From positions 9,662 through 73,661 of the forward strand of contig JAXLVK010000018.1 of the NCBI GenBank assembly GCA_046329055.1: DNA of 64,000 nucleotides, given 5' to 3'. Every line of letters starts with the position of its first letter. Position 1 is the stretch's first letter. The DNA is from JADKCL01 sp046329055 (GTDB lineage Bacteria > Bacteroidota > Bacteroidia > J057 > JADKCL01). The notes under the pieces are model-generated. The model was not told the DNA's origin and made no database searches. It worked only from the letters and a program-made list of their open reading frames with translations. This document shows positions 53,912-61,629 of this stretch, piece by piece. Both the position numbers and the translations under genes were made by a program.

Positions 53912-55636
53912 GTGAATCACCCCTCTGAATCCCTCAATCGGAACGATGGAACTTGGAGTCGCATGCCCAAGCTCTTGCTCTACGGGCTGATCGGATGGCT
54001 GATTCTGAACCTGTTGCAGGCTGCGCTCACCGAGCTGCTCCATGACGAGGCCTACTATTGGATCTTTTCGCGGCGGCTGTCCATCGTCTATTTCGACCAA
54101 ATGCCGGGCGTCGCCTATTTCATCCGGGCGGGTTCGTCCATTTTTCCAGGGGAGTTCGGCGTCCGCTTCCTGTCCGTCTTGCTGGCGCCATTGACACTGC
54201 TGATTTATTATCGCCTCACCGGGGTATCCGACCCGAAATGGTTCCTTGCCATCGCCTTCTCGATGGTGTCCATCCACTTCAACGGATTTTTCACCTCGCC
54301 GGATTCCGTCCTGTCGTTCACCCTTGCCCTTTTCCTGCTCGCCTACAAGCATTTCTCAGATTCCCCGGGCTGGAAGGAGGCCCTGTTGCTGACCTTGGCG
54401 GCAGGCATCGTCGGGTACAGCAAGTACCAAGGGGTGCTGTTCATCCTGGTCCTGGCCCTGATGCAGCCGAGATTGATGCGTCGTCCGGCCTTTTGGCTGG
54501 TGCCGATTGGCTTCGCTTTGCTCATCCTCCCCATCTACCTCACCGATCCACAAACGGTCGAAGCCACCCTGCGTTTCCAGCTTTTTGAGCGGGGCACCTC
54601 GGAGCTGTCCATCCTGAAGCCCCTGGATTTTCTTTCCTCTCAATTGGTGATTCTCGGCCCCATCGCGACGCCGCTGGTCGTTTGGGCGTGGATACGGTAC
54701 AGGCCGAAGGATGCGTTCATGCGGAGCATCCACCGCGCGAGCTTCGTTTACTTCGGCATTCTCGTGCTGCTTTCGCTCCGTACCAAGGTCGAGGCCAACT
54801 GGTCCGCCCCCATTCTGGGCTGCTTGATCATGTTTGCTGTGAATTACTATGCAGGCCTAAAAGGCGCCTGGAAGTGGATCAGGCTGGTTTTTGTCGTCTC
54901 CTTCATTGGCATCCTCGGCCTGCGGGCTTACTTGATTTGGGACTTCTTGCCTGCCAGCCTTTCCCACAAGATGCGGCCAGAAACCCATGGATGGAAGGAA
55001 TGGGCACAGGAGGTCAAATCCGTCTGCAAGGATGAACCGATCGTCTTCTGGAACACCTACCAACTGCCCTCGAAGTTTTGGTACTACACGGGCACGCCGA
55101 CGACCTGCATTTCCAATAGCAGCTACCGCCGCAACCAATTCTCATTGCTTCCCATCGAGCGAGAATTGCAGGGCAAATCGGTATGGCTTGCCGCCGGATT
55201 TCCGCATTCCACAGGCGGGAACATCATCCCGACCCCTGATGGCCACAAGGTCTATTTGATTCGTGTCCCCAGGTTTTACACCTATTCGGAAATCCGGATT
55301 ACCGCCGACCTTCCTGATCGGTTCATTGCCGGGGACAGCATCGACCTGCCCATCCACCTGCACAATGAAGCGCCCTCCGGCAAACTCTTCCTCGCCCCGG
55401 ACGACAACCGGGTGACCGTGGGCTATTCGTGGATCGGAGACCAACACGAGGGCCTATGGGGCGAGCACCCGACCGACCTCCGAGGCCAAAGCGCCGACAT
55501 TGATCGAGACATGGTCATTCGAATAGCAGTCCCGACCGAGCCCGGCAAATACGCCCTCTCCATCCATATTCTCTCGAACCTCTACCAATTCAGCTACAAC
55601 TCAGATCGCATTCCAGTAAGGGTTGAAGCGAAGTGA
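53912..55636 (+). CDS. GT39/83-like membrane glycosyltransferase with C-terminal periplasmic domain
   Basis: 574-aa (from GTG 53912) GT-C enzyme. The first periplasmic loop has ELLHDEAYYWIFSRRLSIVY, the acidic motif of ArnT-like transferases, and FDQMPGVAYFI. About 10 membrane segments span ~20-370; the last ~200 residues are periplasmic with two parts: a small alpha/beta region (CKDEPIVFWNTYQLPSKFWY) and a beta-sandwich-like part (DLPIHLHNEAPSGKLFLAPD). It likely moves a sugar from a polyprenyl carrier to lipid or glycan. An in-frame ATG at 53963 (MPKLLLYGL) is an alternative start, and the open frame reaches 53828. Confidence 0.85.
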   Translation: MNHPSESLNRNDGTWSRMPKLLLYGLIGWLILNLLQAALTELLHDEAYYWIFSRRLSIVYFDQMPGVAYFIRAGSSIFPGEFGVRFLSVLLAPLTLLIYYRLTGVSDPKWFLAIAFSMVSIHFNGFFTSPDSVLSFTLALFLLAYKHFSDSPGWKEALLLTLAAGIVGYSKYQGVLFILVLALMQPRLMRRPAFWLVPIGFALLILPIYLTDPQTVEATLRFQLFERGTSELSILKPLDFLSSQLVILGPIATPLVVWAWIRYRPKDAFMRSIHRASFVYFGILVLLSLRTKVEANWSAPILGCLIMFAVNYYAGLKGAWKWIRLVFVVSFIGILGLRAYLIWDFLPASLSHKMRPETHGWKEWAQEVKSVCKDEPIVFWNTYQLPSKFWYYTGTPTTCISNSSYRRNQFSLLPIERELQGKSVWLAAGFPHSTGGNIIPTPDGHKVYLIRVPRFYTYSEIRITADLPDRFIAGDSIDLPIHLHNEAPSGKLFLAPDDNRVTVGYSWIGDQHEGLWGEHPTDLRGQSADIDRDMVIRIAVPTEPGKYALSIHILSNLYQFSYNSDRIPVRVEAK

Positions 55637-55752
55637 TTCAATCAATTGTTCAGTAGTGAATTGATTGGCGATTGCTGGCGTTTGAAATGAACCCTGAGGG
55701 ATGCAAATGACGGCTCCTCAACCTAGATTTAATCCCCAATGCACATTGGCTC

Positions 55753-55792
55753 ATTCGGCCATTCGGTCATTCGGTCATTCGGTCATTCGTCG
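55753..55792. repeat. Tandem 8-bp repeat ATTCGGTC, about five units
   Basis: Units at 55753, 55761, 55769 and 55777 (first ATTCGGCC, then three exact ATTCGGTC) and a degenerate fifth at 55785, directly abutting the palindrome. No spacers, so not a CRISPR. Confidence 0.85.
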
Positions 55793-55823
55793 TAGGGGTT
55801 CAGGATTCTGAACCCCTACGACG
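55788..55823. repeat. REP-like palindrome
   Basis: Perfect 16-bp arms CGTCGTAGGGGTTCAG / CTGAACCCCTACGACG around a 4-nt loop (GATT). Shares GTAGGGG / CCCCTA(C) with the palindrome at 49307, as in REP-type families. Confidence 0.7.
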
Positions 55824-55931
55824 CCCCCATGACCGACGATCACGCCGGAGATGGACGATGATAATCACGCCATGGACAGACGCATGCCCCCTCTCCAGCG
55901 AACATCCTCCAACCCCAAAAATCAAAACCGC

Positions 55932-56438
55932 TCATTGATTCCCCGGCGAAGCCGGATTCCGAGGCTCGGCCCTCGATCCCGCCGGGCGGCTGACATGGAG
56001 CTGCCCATCCTCCCCGACATACATCTCCGTCCGCTGTGCAGCCTGCGCATCAAATCGAATGCCTGCCAGGGCATGCAAGATCATCGAGCAAGCCACACGA
56101 AAGATCAATGGCAGCATCACAAGGATCACCACGACGATCATGGCGATGACAAGCCAAGTGTTCATTTTCGGATAGAGCCATATCGATCCCAAAGCACCCG
56201 CGACCGAAATCACCGCAGTGAAGCCATATCCCAAGTAGGACGCGGCCATGTAGAAACCGGGCTCTATCTTGAAATCCTGCCCACAGTGCGTACACTGAGG
56301 GAACATTTTGGAGAAGGAATCGATCCTGTAAGCGGGACGCTCAAAGAGGTCGCCTTGGCGGCAACGGGGGCATTGGCAGGTGACAATGGCTTGCAGACGG
56401 GATGGAATCCGATCCGGGCGATTGACCTTGGGGTCCAT
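55932..56438 (-). CDS. DUF983 zinc-ribbon membrane protein
   Basis: 168-aa protein with an N-terminal zinc-ribbon-like pair (CQCPRCRQGDLF and PQCTHCGQDF) and two membrane helices (~70-125). DUF983 proteins often lie in cytochrome oxidase loci, and this one is the last gene of the oxidase operon, 3 bp after the small CPMC gene. The C-terminal ~35 residues are polar and rich in Arg/Pro. Role in oxidase assembly is inferred from context only. Confidence 0.85.
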   Translation of the reverse strand: MDPKVNRPDRIPSRLQAIVTCQCPRCRQGDLFERPAYRIDSFSKMFPQCTHCGQDFKIEPGFYMAASYLGYGFTAVISVAGALGSIWLYPKMNTWLVIAMIVVVILVMLPLIFRVACSMILHALAGIRFDAQAAQRTEMYVGEDGQLHVSRPAGSRAEPRNPASPGNQ

Positions 56439-56441
56439 GGC

Positions 56442-56771
56442 TTATTCCTCAGCGGCTCTTGGACCTACTTGATGGTTCCCGAGGACATCGTCCACATGGG
56501 TATTGGAGAGTTCTTGAGGATGCTGCTGACGGTGCTTCTTGCGGGCAACCAAAAACACCACTCCTATCAACATCAGGGAGCCGTATGGCAGCACGAAGAG
56601 GTAGAGGATTCCGGTATTGAGGCCGGCCACGAGCTTGCTTTCCTTGGCACCGTAGTTGCTTCCGGTTGTCACCGCCGCCTTGCACATCGGGCATTGGGCC
56701 ATCAATGGACGCGGCGCGAGCGTCAGCAAGGTCACAATCGTCAAGAATCCTATCAGCTTTTTCATACGCAT
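56442..56771 (-). CDS. Small CPMC membrane protein of the oxidase locus
   Basis: 109-aa protein with a signal peptide (MRMKKLIGFLTIVTLLTLAP), then QCPMCKAAVTTGSNYGAKES with a CxxC pair suited to metal or thiol chemistry, one membrane helix (LYLFVLPYGSLMLIGVVFLV) and a His/Gln-rich polar tail. Similar small proteins are frequent at this position in Bacteroidota oxidase operons. No known enzymatic role; a copper or thiol function in assembly is inference. Confidence 0.8.
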   Translation of the reverse strand: MRMKKLIGFLTIVTLLTLAPRPLMAQCPMCKAAVTTGSNYGAKESKLVAGLNTGILYLFVLPYGSLMLIGVVFLVARKKHRQQHPQELSNTHVDDVLGNHQVGPRAAEE

Positions 56772-57323
56772 TCAGGCTGCAATAGCCGGATTGAACACAT
56801 GCGCGAACAAATAAACAATGACGCCCGTCACCGAGACATACAGCCAGATTGGCCAAGCCCACCGAACGATCTTCCGGTGCAGGGTGACGGAGTTCGTGAG
56901 ACCACGATAAACCGCGAACAATGCCAGCGGAACCACCACGATGGAGAGGATGATGTGCGTGGCGAGGATGAACAGGTAGATGCCCTTGATCGCTCCCGTG
57001 CCTCCATACTTCACGTCTCCGGCGGCGTAATGGTACAGCACGTAGCTCACCAGGAAGAAGATGGACAGCACCAAGGCCGAGATCATCGTGGTCTTATGGG
57101 CAGCGATGTTCCGGCGCTTTGCGAAGACCATGCCCAAAACGAGCATGATGCTCACCGCCGTATTGATCCCTGCATTCATCGCAGGCAAGAAGGAGACATC
57201 ACCCACGAGCGAACGCCCTCCAAGGTCAGCAAACAGCAGCACTGCGACCAAGGCAGGTACCACCACGCTCAGCGCCGCAATCAGCGGCACCCACAAACGA
57301 TCATTGGATTTGACTGTACTCAT
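56772..57323 (-). CDS. DUF420 membrane protein (cytochrome oxidase assembly, CtaM-like)
   Basis: 183-aa protein with five hydrophobic helices. DUF420 features are FLPAMNAGINTAVSIMLVLG, the His in RNIAAHKTTMISALVLS, FLVSYVLYHYAAGD, and the HRKIVRWAWPIWLYVSVTGV ending. The conserved His residues could bind heme or metal. Family members (CtaM in Staphylococcus) are needed for aa3-type oxidase activity. The start overlaps the end of the SCO gene by 23 bp; the CPMC gene follows immediately. Confidence 0.9.
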   Translation of the reverse strand: MSTVKSNDRLWVPLIAALSVVVPALVAVLLFADLGGRSLVGDVSFLPAMNAGINTAVSIMLVLGMVFAKRRNIAAHKTTMISALVLSIFFLVSYVLYHYAAGDVKYGGTGAIKGIYLFILATHIILSIVVVPLALFAVYRGLTNSVTLHRKIVRWAWPIWLYVSVTGVIVYLFAHVFNPAIAA

Positions 57324-58011
57324 GCTTCAGTTTCTTGATGTCCGAAATCAGCGAATCCACATCGGCGGGCAGGGTGCCATCGTAGAATCGACCTCTGAAC
57401 CTCCCCTGCTTGTCCACGAGCCTCAGGGTATTGTCGTGAACGAACTTGATGGTGGAGTCAGCATCCCTTGTCGCTCCGAAGAAGAACTCATCGTTTTCAA
57501 CCCGATAGAGGTCGGTTTTGTTTCCGGTCAGGAAGGACCATTGAGCGTCGTCTGCTCCGTAGCGCTTCCCATATTCTTGGAGCAGGGGAATCGAATCGTA
57601 ATCGGGGTCCACGGAGAAAGAGACCAACCGCACCTCGGAATCTCCCTTGAAGGCCTCCTGAACCCGCTGCAAGCCGCTGCTCAATTGCGGGCAGATGCCT
57701 TGGCAGGTGGTGAAAAACACGTCCGCGACCCAGATTTTGCCCAGCAGGCTCTTCTCGGTCACCTCCTTGTTCAGCTGATCCACGAATTGGAAACTGCCTA
57801 CGGTATGGATCACGGAATCACCGCCCCCGGCAGGATTCGGCTCCATGATCGGCATGATGCGGACGAGCGAGCCTTCGGCATTCCCTTTGGAGCCGCCTTG
57901 CTGACCGAAACCGACCGTGTAGTAGAGGATGATATAAGTGAGCCCCGCACCCGCCAAGATCGAGGCCAATAGCATCAGTGGACGTAGATTTTTCTTCACA
58001 ACACCAGCCAT
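57301..58011 (-). CDS. SCO1/SenC-family copper chaperone
   Basis: 236-aa thioredoxin-fold protein anchored by an N-terminal helix (LMLLASILAGAGLTYIILYY). The copper ligands are complete: the CxxxC pair in TTCQGICPQLSSGL and the distal His in KFVHDNTLRLVDKQG. VRLVSFSVDPDYDSIPLLQE fits the family. It delivers copper to the CuA centre of cytochrome oxidase subunit II. Overlaps the DUF420 gene by 23 bp. Confidence 0.93.
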   Translation of the reverse strand: MAGVVKKNLRPLMLLASILAGAGLTYIILYYTVGFGQQGGSKGNAEGSLVRIMPIMEPNPAGGGDSVIHTVGSFQFVDQLNKEVTEKSLLGKIWVADVFFTTCQGICPQLSSGLQRVQEAFKGDSEVRLVSFSVDPDYDSIPLLQEYGKRYGADDAQWSFLTGNKTDLYRVENDEFFFGATRDADSTIKFVHDNTLRLVDKQGRFRGRFYDGTLPADVDSLISDIKKLKHEYSQIQ

Positions 58012-58077
58012 TCAATGTTCAACCGACCGCAAATCTACCACCTATCCGCCGTTGTTGCCAGCGGCAAACTTCAATTG

Positions 58078-58764
58078 TCAATGCCCGGAAGGCTTGCCAG
58101 ACTTCAGTTCTTCCAACTCCTTTTGCAACAGCACGATATGCTGCGCGAGGGTCACCATTTCAGGTTCCATGTCACCGTGGTAAAGCTGTCCCCGCAACCT
58201 TCCATCCCAATCAATGAGTCGCACCCCCCTGTCCGACAAGGAGTTTGCCTTGAAGGCAGTGGTGTCGAGGGGATTGAACATCAGCTCCTCCGTGAGGAAT
58301 TTTTCCATTGAGGCGGCATTGCCCCGGACCACATACCAACGTCCCACCTCGGCCTTTGCATGCTCTGCGTAGGCGCGGATGGAGGTCGAGTCATCCTTGG
58401 GATCAATGGAAAAGGACACAAAGCGGATATCAGGATCCTCGGCGAAGTCCTTCTCGATCATTTGCTGAAAATAGCCATTGATCAGGTCGCAGGTCTCCGT
58501 GCAGGCTCCGTAGCACTCGGTCGCCACCCAAATCTTGTCTTGCAGGTCGCTGCGGCGCAGGGTATCGCCTGCTTGAGTGACGAATGCGAAGTCACCGACG
58601 GCCCTAAACACCGAATCCAGACTGCCGTCCGGATTCGGTATCTTTTCACTCAATATCTCAATCGGCCTGTAACGTTGCTCTGAAACCAGCTTCAATGCCA
58701 CCCACACCAACAGGGGGAGGATGATGATGGCGAAAAGGACAAGGAACGGCCGATACTTCTTCAT
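58078..58764 (-). CDS. SCO1/SenC-like protein lacking the copper-ligand His
   Basis: 228-aa paralogue of the SCO gene, with an N-terminal membrane anchor (PFLVLFAIIILPLLVWVALK) and a thioredoxin fold. The CxxxC is present and preceded by an extra Cys (ATECYGACTETCDLING), and RFVSFSIDPKDDSTSIRAYA fits the family. At the place of the His (VHDNTLRLVD in the neighbour) it reads LSDRGVRLID, so His is replaced by Ser. It may act in thiol redox rather than copper binding. Lies 66 bp upstream of the SCO gene. Confidence 0.82.
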   Translation of the reverse strand: MKKYRPFLVLFAIIILPLLVWVALKLVSEQRYRPIEILSEKIPNPDGSLDSVFRAVGDFAFVTQAGDTLRRSDLQDKIWVATECYGACTETCDLINGYFQQMIEKDFAEDPDIRFVSFSIDPKDDSTSIRAYAEHAKAEVGRWYVVRGNAASMEKFLTEELMFNPLDTTAFKANSLSDRGVRLIDWDGRLRGQLYHGDMEPEMVTLAQHIVLLQKELEELKSGKPSGH

Positions 58765-58770
58765 TTCCTA

Positions 58771-59163
58771 CTAAAGGCCAAGGAACCAGCCTTTTCCATA
58801 AAATCCGCCTTCGATCAACAAGGCCAGAATCAACCAGAGTACGAAGGACAGCGGAATCAAGATGGTCATCATGAGGCTGCGAACTTCGTCCTTCAAGTGC
58901 ATGAACACCGCGACGATGTAGCCTGCCTTCACCAAGGTGAGACCGATGAACAACATGTTACGGAAGGCACCGCGGTCGATCACGAAGGCGATGATGAATT
59001 CAATTGCGGTGATCGCGAAGAGAATCCAGAAAACCTGCCAGATCTTCTTCCGAACCTTGACACCCGCAGTCTCATCGTGGTGCGTGTGGATGTCCGGGTG
59101 CGTGTAAGGGCTTTGATCGTTGTCGTAACCCTTGGAGTGTGCGCTGTGATGTGAATCCGACAT
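58771..59163 (-). CDS. Cytochrome c oxidase subunit IV (CtaF/CyoD-like)
   Basis: 130-aa protein with a His/Asp/Ser-rich polar N-terminus (~1-40) and three membrane helices (IWQVFWILFAITAIEFIIAF, MLFIGLTLVKAGYIVAVFMH, and SLMMTILIPLSFVLWLILAL). Matches the prokaryotic COX4 pattern with H-L-K-D-E after helix 2. Accessory subunit of the oxidase. 12 bp after the subunit III gene. Confidence 0.9.
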   Translation of the reverse strand: MSDSHHSAHSKGYDNDQSPYTHPDIHTHHDETAGVKVRKKIWQVFWILFAITAIEFIIAFVIDRGAFRNMLFIGLTLVKAGYIVAVFMHLKDEVRSLMMTILIPLSFVLWLILALLIEGGFYGKGWFLGL

Positions 59164-59175
59164 GACTTTTCAGAA

Positions 59176-60051
59176 TTAGACGAGGTAGAAGAAAGTAAAC
59201 ACAAACACCCAAACCAGGTCCACAAAGTGCCAGTAGAGACCGACCTTCTCGACCATTTCATAGTGACCGCGACGGTGCAACTCGCCACTACGGGTCTGCT
59301 TATAGATGATGAAGTTCAGCAACACACCAGAGGCCACGTGCGTTCCGTGGAAGCCGGTGATGAAGAAGAACAGATTCGCAAACGAAGGATTCTGTGCGTA
59401 TTGGTTGATCTTGAGACCCGCACCGGAGATGATCGCATCAGGATTGATCGCACCGTCAGCAAGCAACGAGGCTTTTGGCACAAGCTGAGCGAACAAGGCA
59501 TGGTCCTTCATGAGGTCCACCCCCATGTGTGCATCCCCATTCATGATCTGCAGGGCCCCATCCGGCATGAACTGCGCCACTGTACCATCCAAGAGGTGGA
59601 TGGCACCTGCGATGTGGTGCGCACCGTGGGTGCCGGAGATGAAGTGATACCACTCATAAGCTTGGCAGCCCAAGAACATGGCTCCACCGATGATCGTGAG
59701 GATCATGTACTTCTCCACGCCCTTTTTGTCCATCCTGTGCCCTGCTTCCACGGCAAGCACCATGGTCACGGAGGAGGCAATCAGGATGAAGGTCATGAGT
59801 CCCACGAAGGCAAGCGGCGCCTCGATATGGAACCATTCGTACAGACCAGCAAAGTGCGTGAAGACCTTTTCAGGGTTTGCCCAAGGCGTCCCGCTGGCGA
59901 AGCGGATGACACCGTACACCACGAGAAGTGAGGAGAAGGTAAAGGCATCTGACATGAGGAAAAACCACATCATCAGCTTGCCGTACGTAGCCTTGTAGGG
60001 CTTCCGTCCCCCATCCCACATTGACTTGGGCATTGTCGCTGTTTGAGCCAT
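59176..60051 (-). CDS. Cytochrome c oxidase subunit III, long form with an insertion
   Basis: 291-aa seven-helix membrane subunit. The family pattern is clear in MWFFLMSDAFTFSSLLVVYG, GGAMFLGCQAYEWYHFISGT and the C-terminal FFITGFHGTHVASGVLLNFI with VGLYWHFVDLVWVFVFTFFY. Between ~155 and ~225 it carries a polar insertion (HHIAGAIHLLDGTVAQFMPD through INPDAIISGAGLKINQYAQ) that is absent in the shorter neighbour. Second of two adjacent subunit III genes. Confidence 0.92.
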   Translation of the reverse strand: MAQTATMPKSMWDGGRKPYKATYGKLMMWFFLMSDAFTFSSLLVVYGVIRFASGTPWANPEKVFTHFAGLYEWFHIEAPLAFVGLMTFILIASSVTMVLAVEAGHRMDKKGVEKYMILTIIGGAMFLGCQAYEWYHFISGTHGAHHIAGAIHLLDGTVAQFMPDGALQIMNGDAHMGVDLMKDHALFAQLVPKASLLADGAINPDAIISGAGLKINQYAQNPSFANLFFFITGFHGTHVASGVLLNFIIYKQTRSGELHRRGHYEMVEKVGLYWHFVDLVWVFVFTFFYLV

Positions 60052-60085
60052 TTTTTAAGCGATTGAGTTAAGCCTTTTCAATTTT

Positions 60086-60700
60086 CTATACCAACGGGTC
60101 ACCCTGGTTGAACAGCAAAAATATAAATAAGTACAACCAAAGCAATCCCAAGAAATGCCAGAACGTAGCGGCATTTTCGATGCCGATCAGATTCCCAGGA
60201 TGGTAGCGATTGCCCATCAGGCGCACGTACACAAACCCCAAGAAAATTAAGCCTGCAACGATGTGCAGACCGTGTACACAAGTCAAGACGTAGAGGTAGT
60301 TGCCGGAGCTGCTACCACCTGCGCCGAACACCACACCTTCCTCCTGCAACATGCCCCAGGCCACAATCTGACCCGCGAGGAAGATGAGGCCGAGGACCAT
60401 CGTGAGGCTGAAGCCAATCTTGGCCCGGCGGAAGTCGCCTTTTTTCGCACCCCAGAGGCCCACTTGCAGCATCACACTCGCCACCGCAAGGATCGCAGTG
60501 TTCAGCCACAGCACCTTCGGCATCGAGAAGTAATGCCACATCGACTTGTCGCTCTCGATCCCCTTGCTCACGATATAGGCACTCGTCAGCGCCCCGAAGA
60601 GCAGGATGATGGACACGATCATCAACCAAAGGTTGAACTTCGAAGGATGAATGATATACTTTCTCTCGTTCGCTTCCACTGTCATTCCACCCATATCCAT
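60086..60700 (-). CDS. Cytochrome c oxidase subunit III, short form
   Basis: 204-aa five-helix paralogue. Helices include LWLMIVSIILLFGALTSAYI and VLWLNTAILAVASVMLQVGL; the C-terminus has YLYVLTCVHGLHIVAGLIFL and ATFWHFLGLLWLYLFIFLLF, the subunit III hallmark. ATG 60700 overlaps the TAA of ctaB by one base. Two subunit III genes in tandem are usual in Bacteroidota oxidase operons. Confidence 0.92.
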   Translation of the reverse strand: MDMGGMTVEANERKYIIHPSKFNLWLMIVSIILLFGALTSAYIVSKGIESDKSMWHYFSMPKVLWLNTAILAVASVMLQVGLWGAKKGDFRRAKIGFSLTMVLGLIFLAGQIVAWGMLQEEGVVFGAGGSSSGNYLYVLTCVHGLHIVAGLIFLGFVYVRLMGNRYHPGNLIGIENAATFWHFLGLLWLYLFIFLLFNQGDPLV

Positions 60701-61629
60701 TAGAACTTGTCGATCAACATGACCACCTGCACCACGGGCAGGTAAATGAAAGAACCAAACATCAAGCGGCTAGCAGCCTTGATCGTACGGACGCGCATCA
60801 GCGTGAATGCCTGCACGGCAAACACTCCTCCTGCCACACCCATCGCAATCGCTGCAGGCCAGCCCATGAAACCCATGCTCACCGGCAAGGCGACCACAGG
60901 GATGAGCAGCAGCGTATAGACGAAGATGATCGAAGCAGTGAAACCACTCCGGCCTCCGTCACCTGGCAGCATCTTGAATCCAGCTTTCTTATAGTCCTCT
61001 TCCAGCACCCAGGCGATCGCCCAGAAGTGCGGGAACTGCCAGAGGAATTGGATCAGGAAGAGCACCAATGCCTCAGGCCCGAGGGTACCCGTGGCTGCTG
61101 CCCACCCAATGAGCGGAGGCATAGCACCGGGGAATGCCCCGACCAATACCGCCACACTGTGAATCCGCTTCAACGGCGTATAGACAAATGCATACAGCAG
61201 CAGCGCGATGATTCCCAGCAAGGCGGGAACCAATCCTTCAAACATCACCCCCAGCAACACGATGCCACCGGCACCGCAAAGGAGGGCAAATGCCACCGCC
61301 TCAAACGAACCAATCACCCGCTTCGCCATTGGGCGGTTTTGGGTGCGCGTCATGAGCCGGTCATACTCCTGCTCGATCACTTGATTCAAGGTATTGGACG
61401 CCCCGGTGATCAGGAAACCGCCGAGCGCCAAGGAAAGCACCGTCAGCCAATCAAAGCCCTCGACATTCGGAGCCATGAAGTAGCCGAAGATCGCCGAAAA
61501 CACAACGAGCATCGTCAGGCGGGGCTTCACCAGCGCGACATAAGCACGCAGGCGGGCAGCCATCCCGGTCCTGGTACGCAGCAGCGCACCTGTTTCGCTT
61601 TCGTTGTATGTAGCCTTGCTACCTTCCAT
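60700..61629 (-). CDS. ctaB: Protoheme IX farnesyltransferase (heme o synthase)
   Basis: 309-aa UbiA-family membrane prenyltransferase that converts heme b to heme o. The first Asp-rich motif reads NTLNQVIEQEYDRLMTRTQN with RP following, and the second reads FLWQFPHFWAIAWVLEEDYK with KAGFKMLPG. Nine hydrophobic helices. It starts directly after the CtaA stop and overlaps the short subunit III gene by one base. Provides substrate for CtaA. Confidence 0.95.
   Translation of the reverse strand: MEGSKATYNESETGALLRTRTGMAARLRAYVALVKPRLTMLVVFSAIFGYFMAPNVEGFDWLTVLSLALGGFLITGASNTLNQVIEQEYDRLMTRTQNRPMAKRVIGSFEAVAFALLCGAGGIVLLGVMFEGLVPALLGIIALLLYAFVYTPLKRIHSVAVLVGAFPGAMPPLIGWAAATGTLGPEALVLFLIQFLWQFPHFWAIAWVLEEDYKKAGFKMLPGDGGRSGFTASIIFVYTLLLIPVVALPVSMGFMGWPAAIAMGVAGGVFAVQAFTLMRVRTIKAASRLMFGSFIYLPVVQVVMLIDKF

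Larger units (their letters stand above)
55637..55931. other. Gap with short tandem repeats and a REP-like palindrome
   Basis: About 295 bp between convergent genes, without a recognisable gene. Contains the ATTCGGTC tandem repeat and the palindrome 55788-55823. Confidence 0.6.

Noticed and set aside
55753..55792. Possible CRISPR-like short repeats
   Set aside because: The 8-bp units are directly adjacent with no spacers; a simple tandem repeat.
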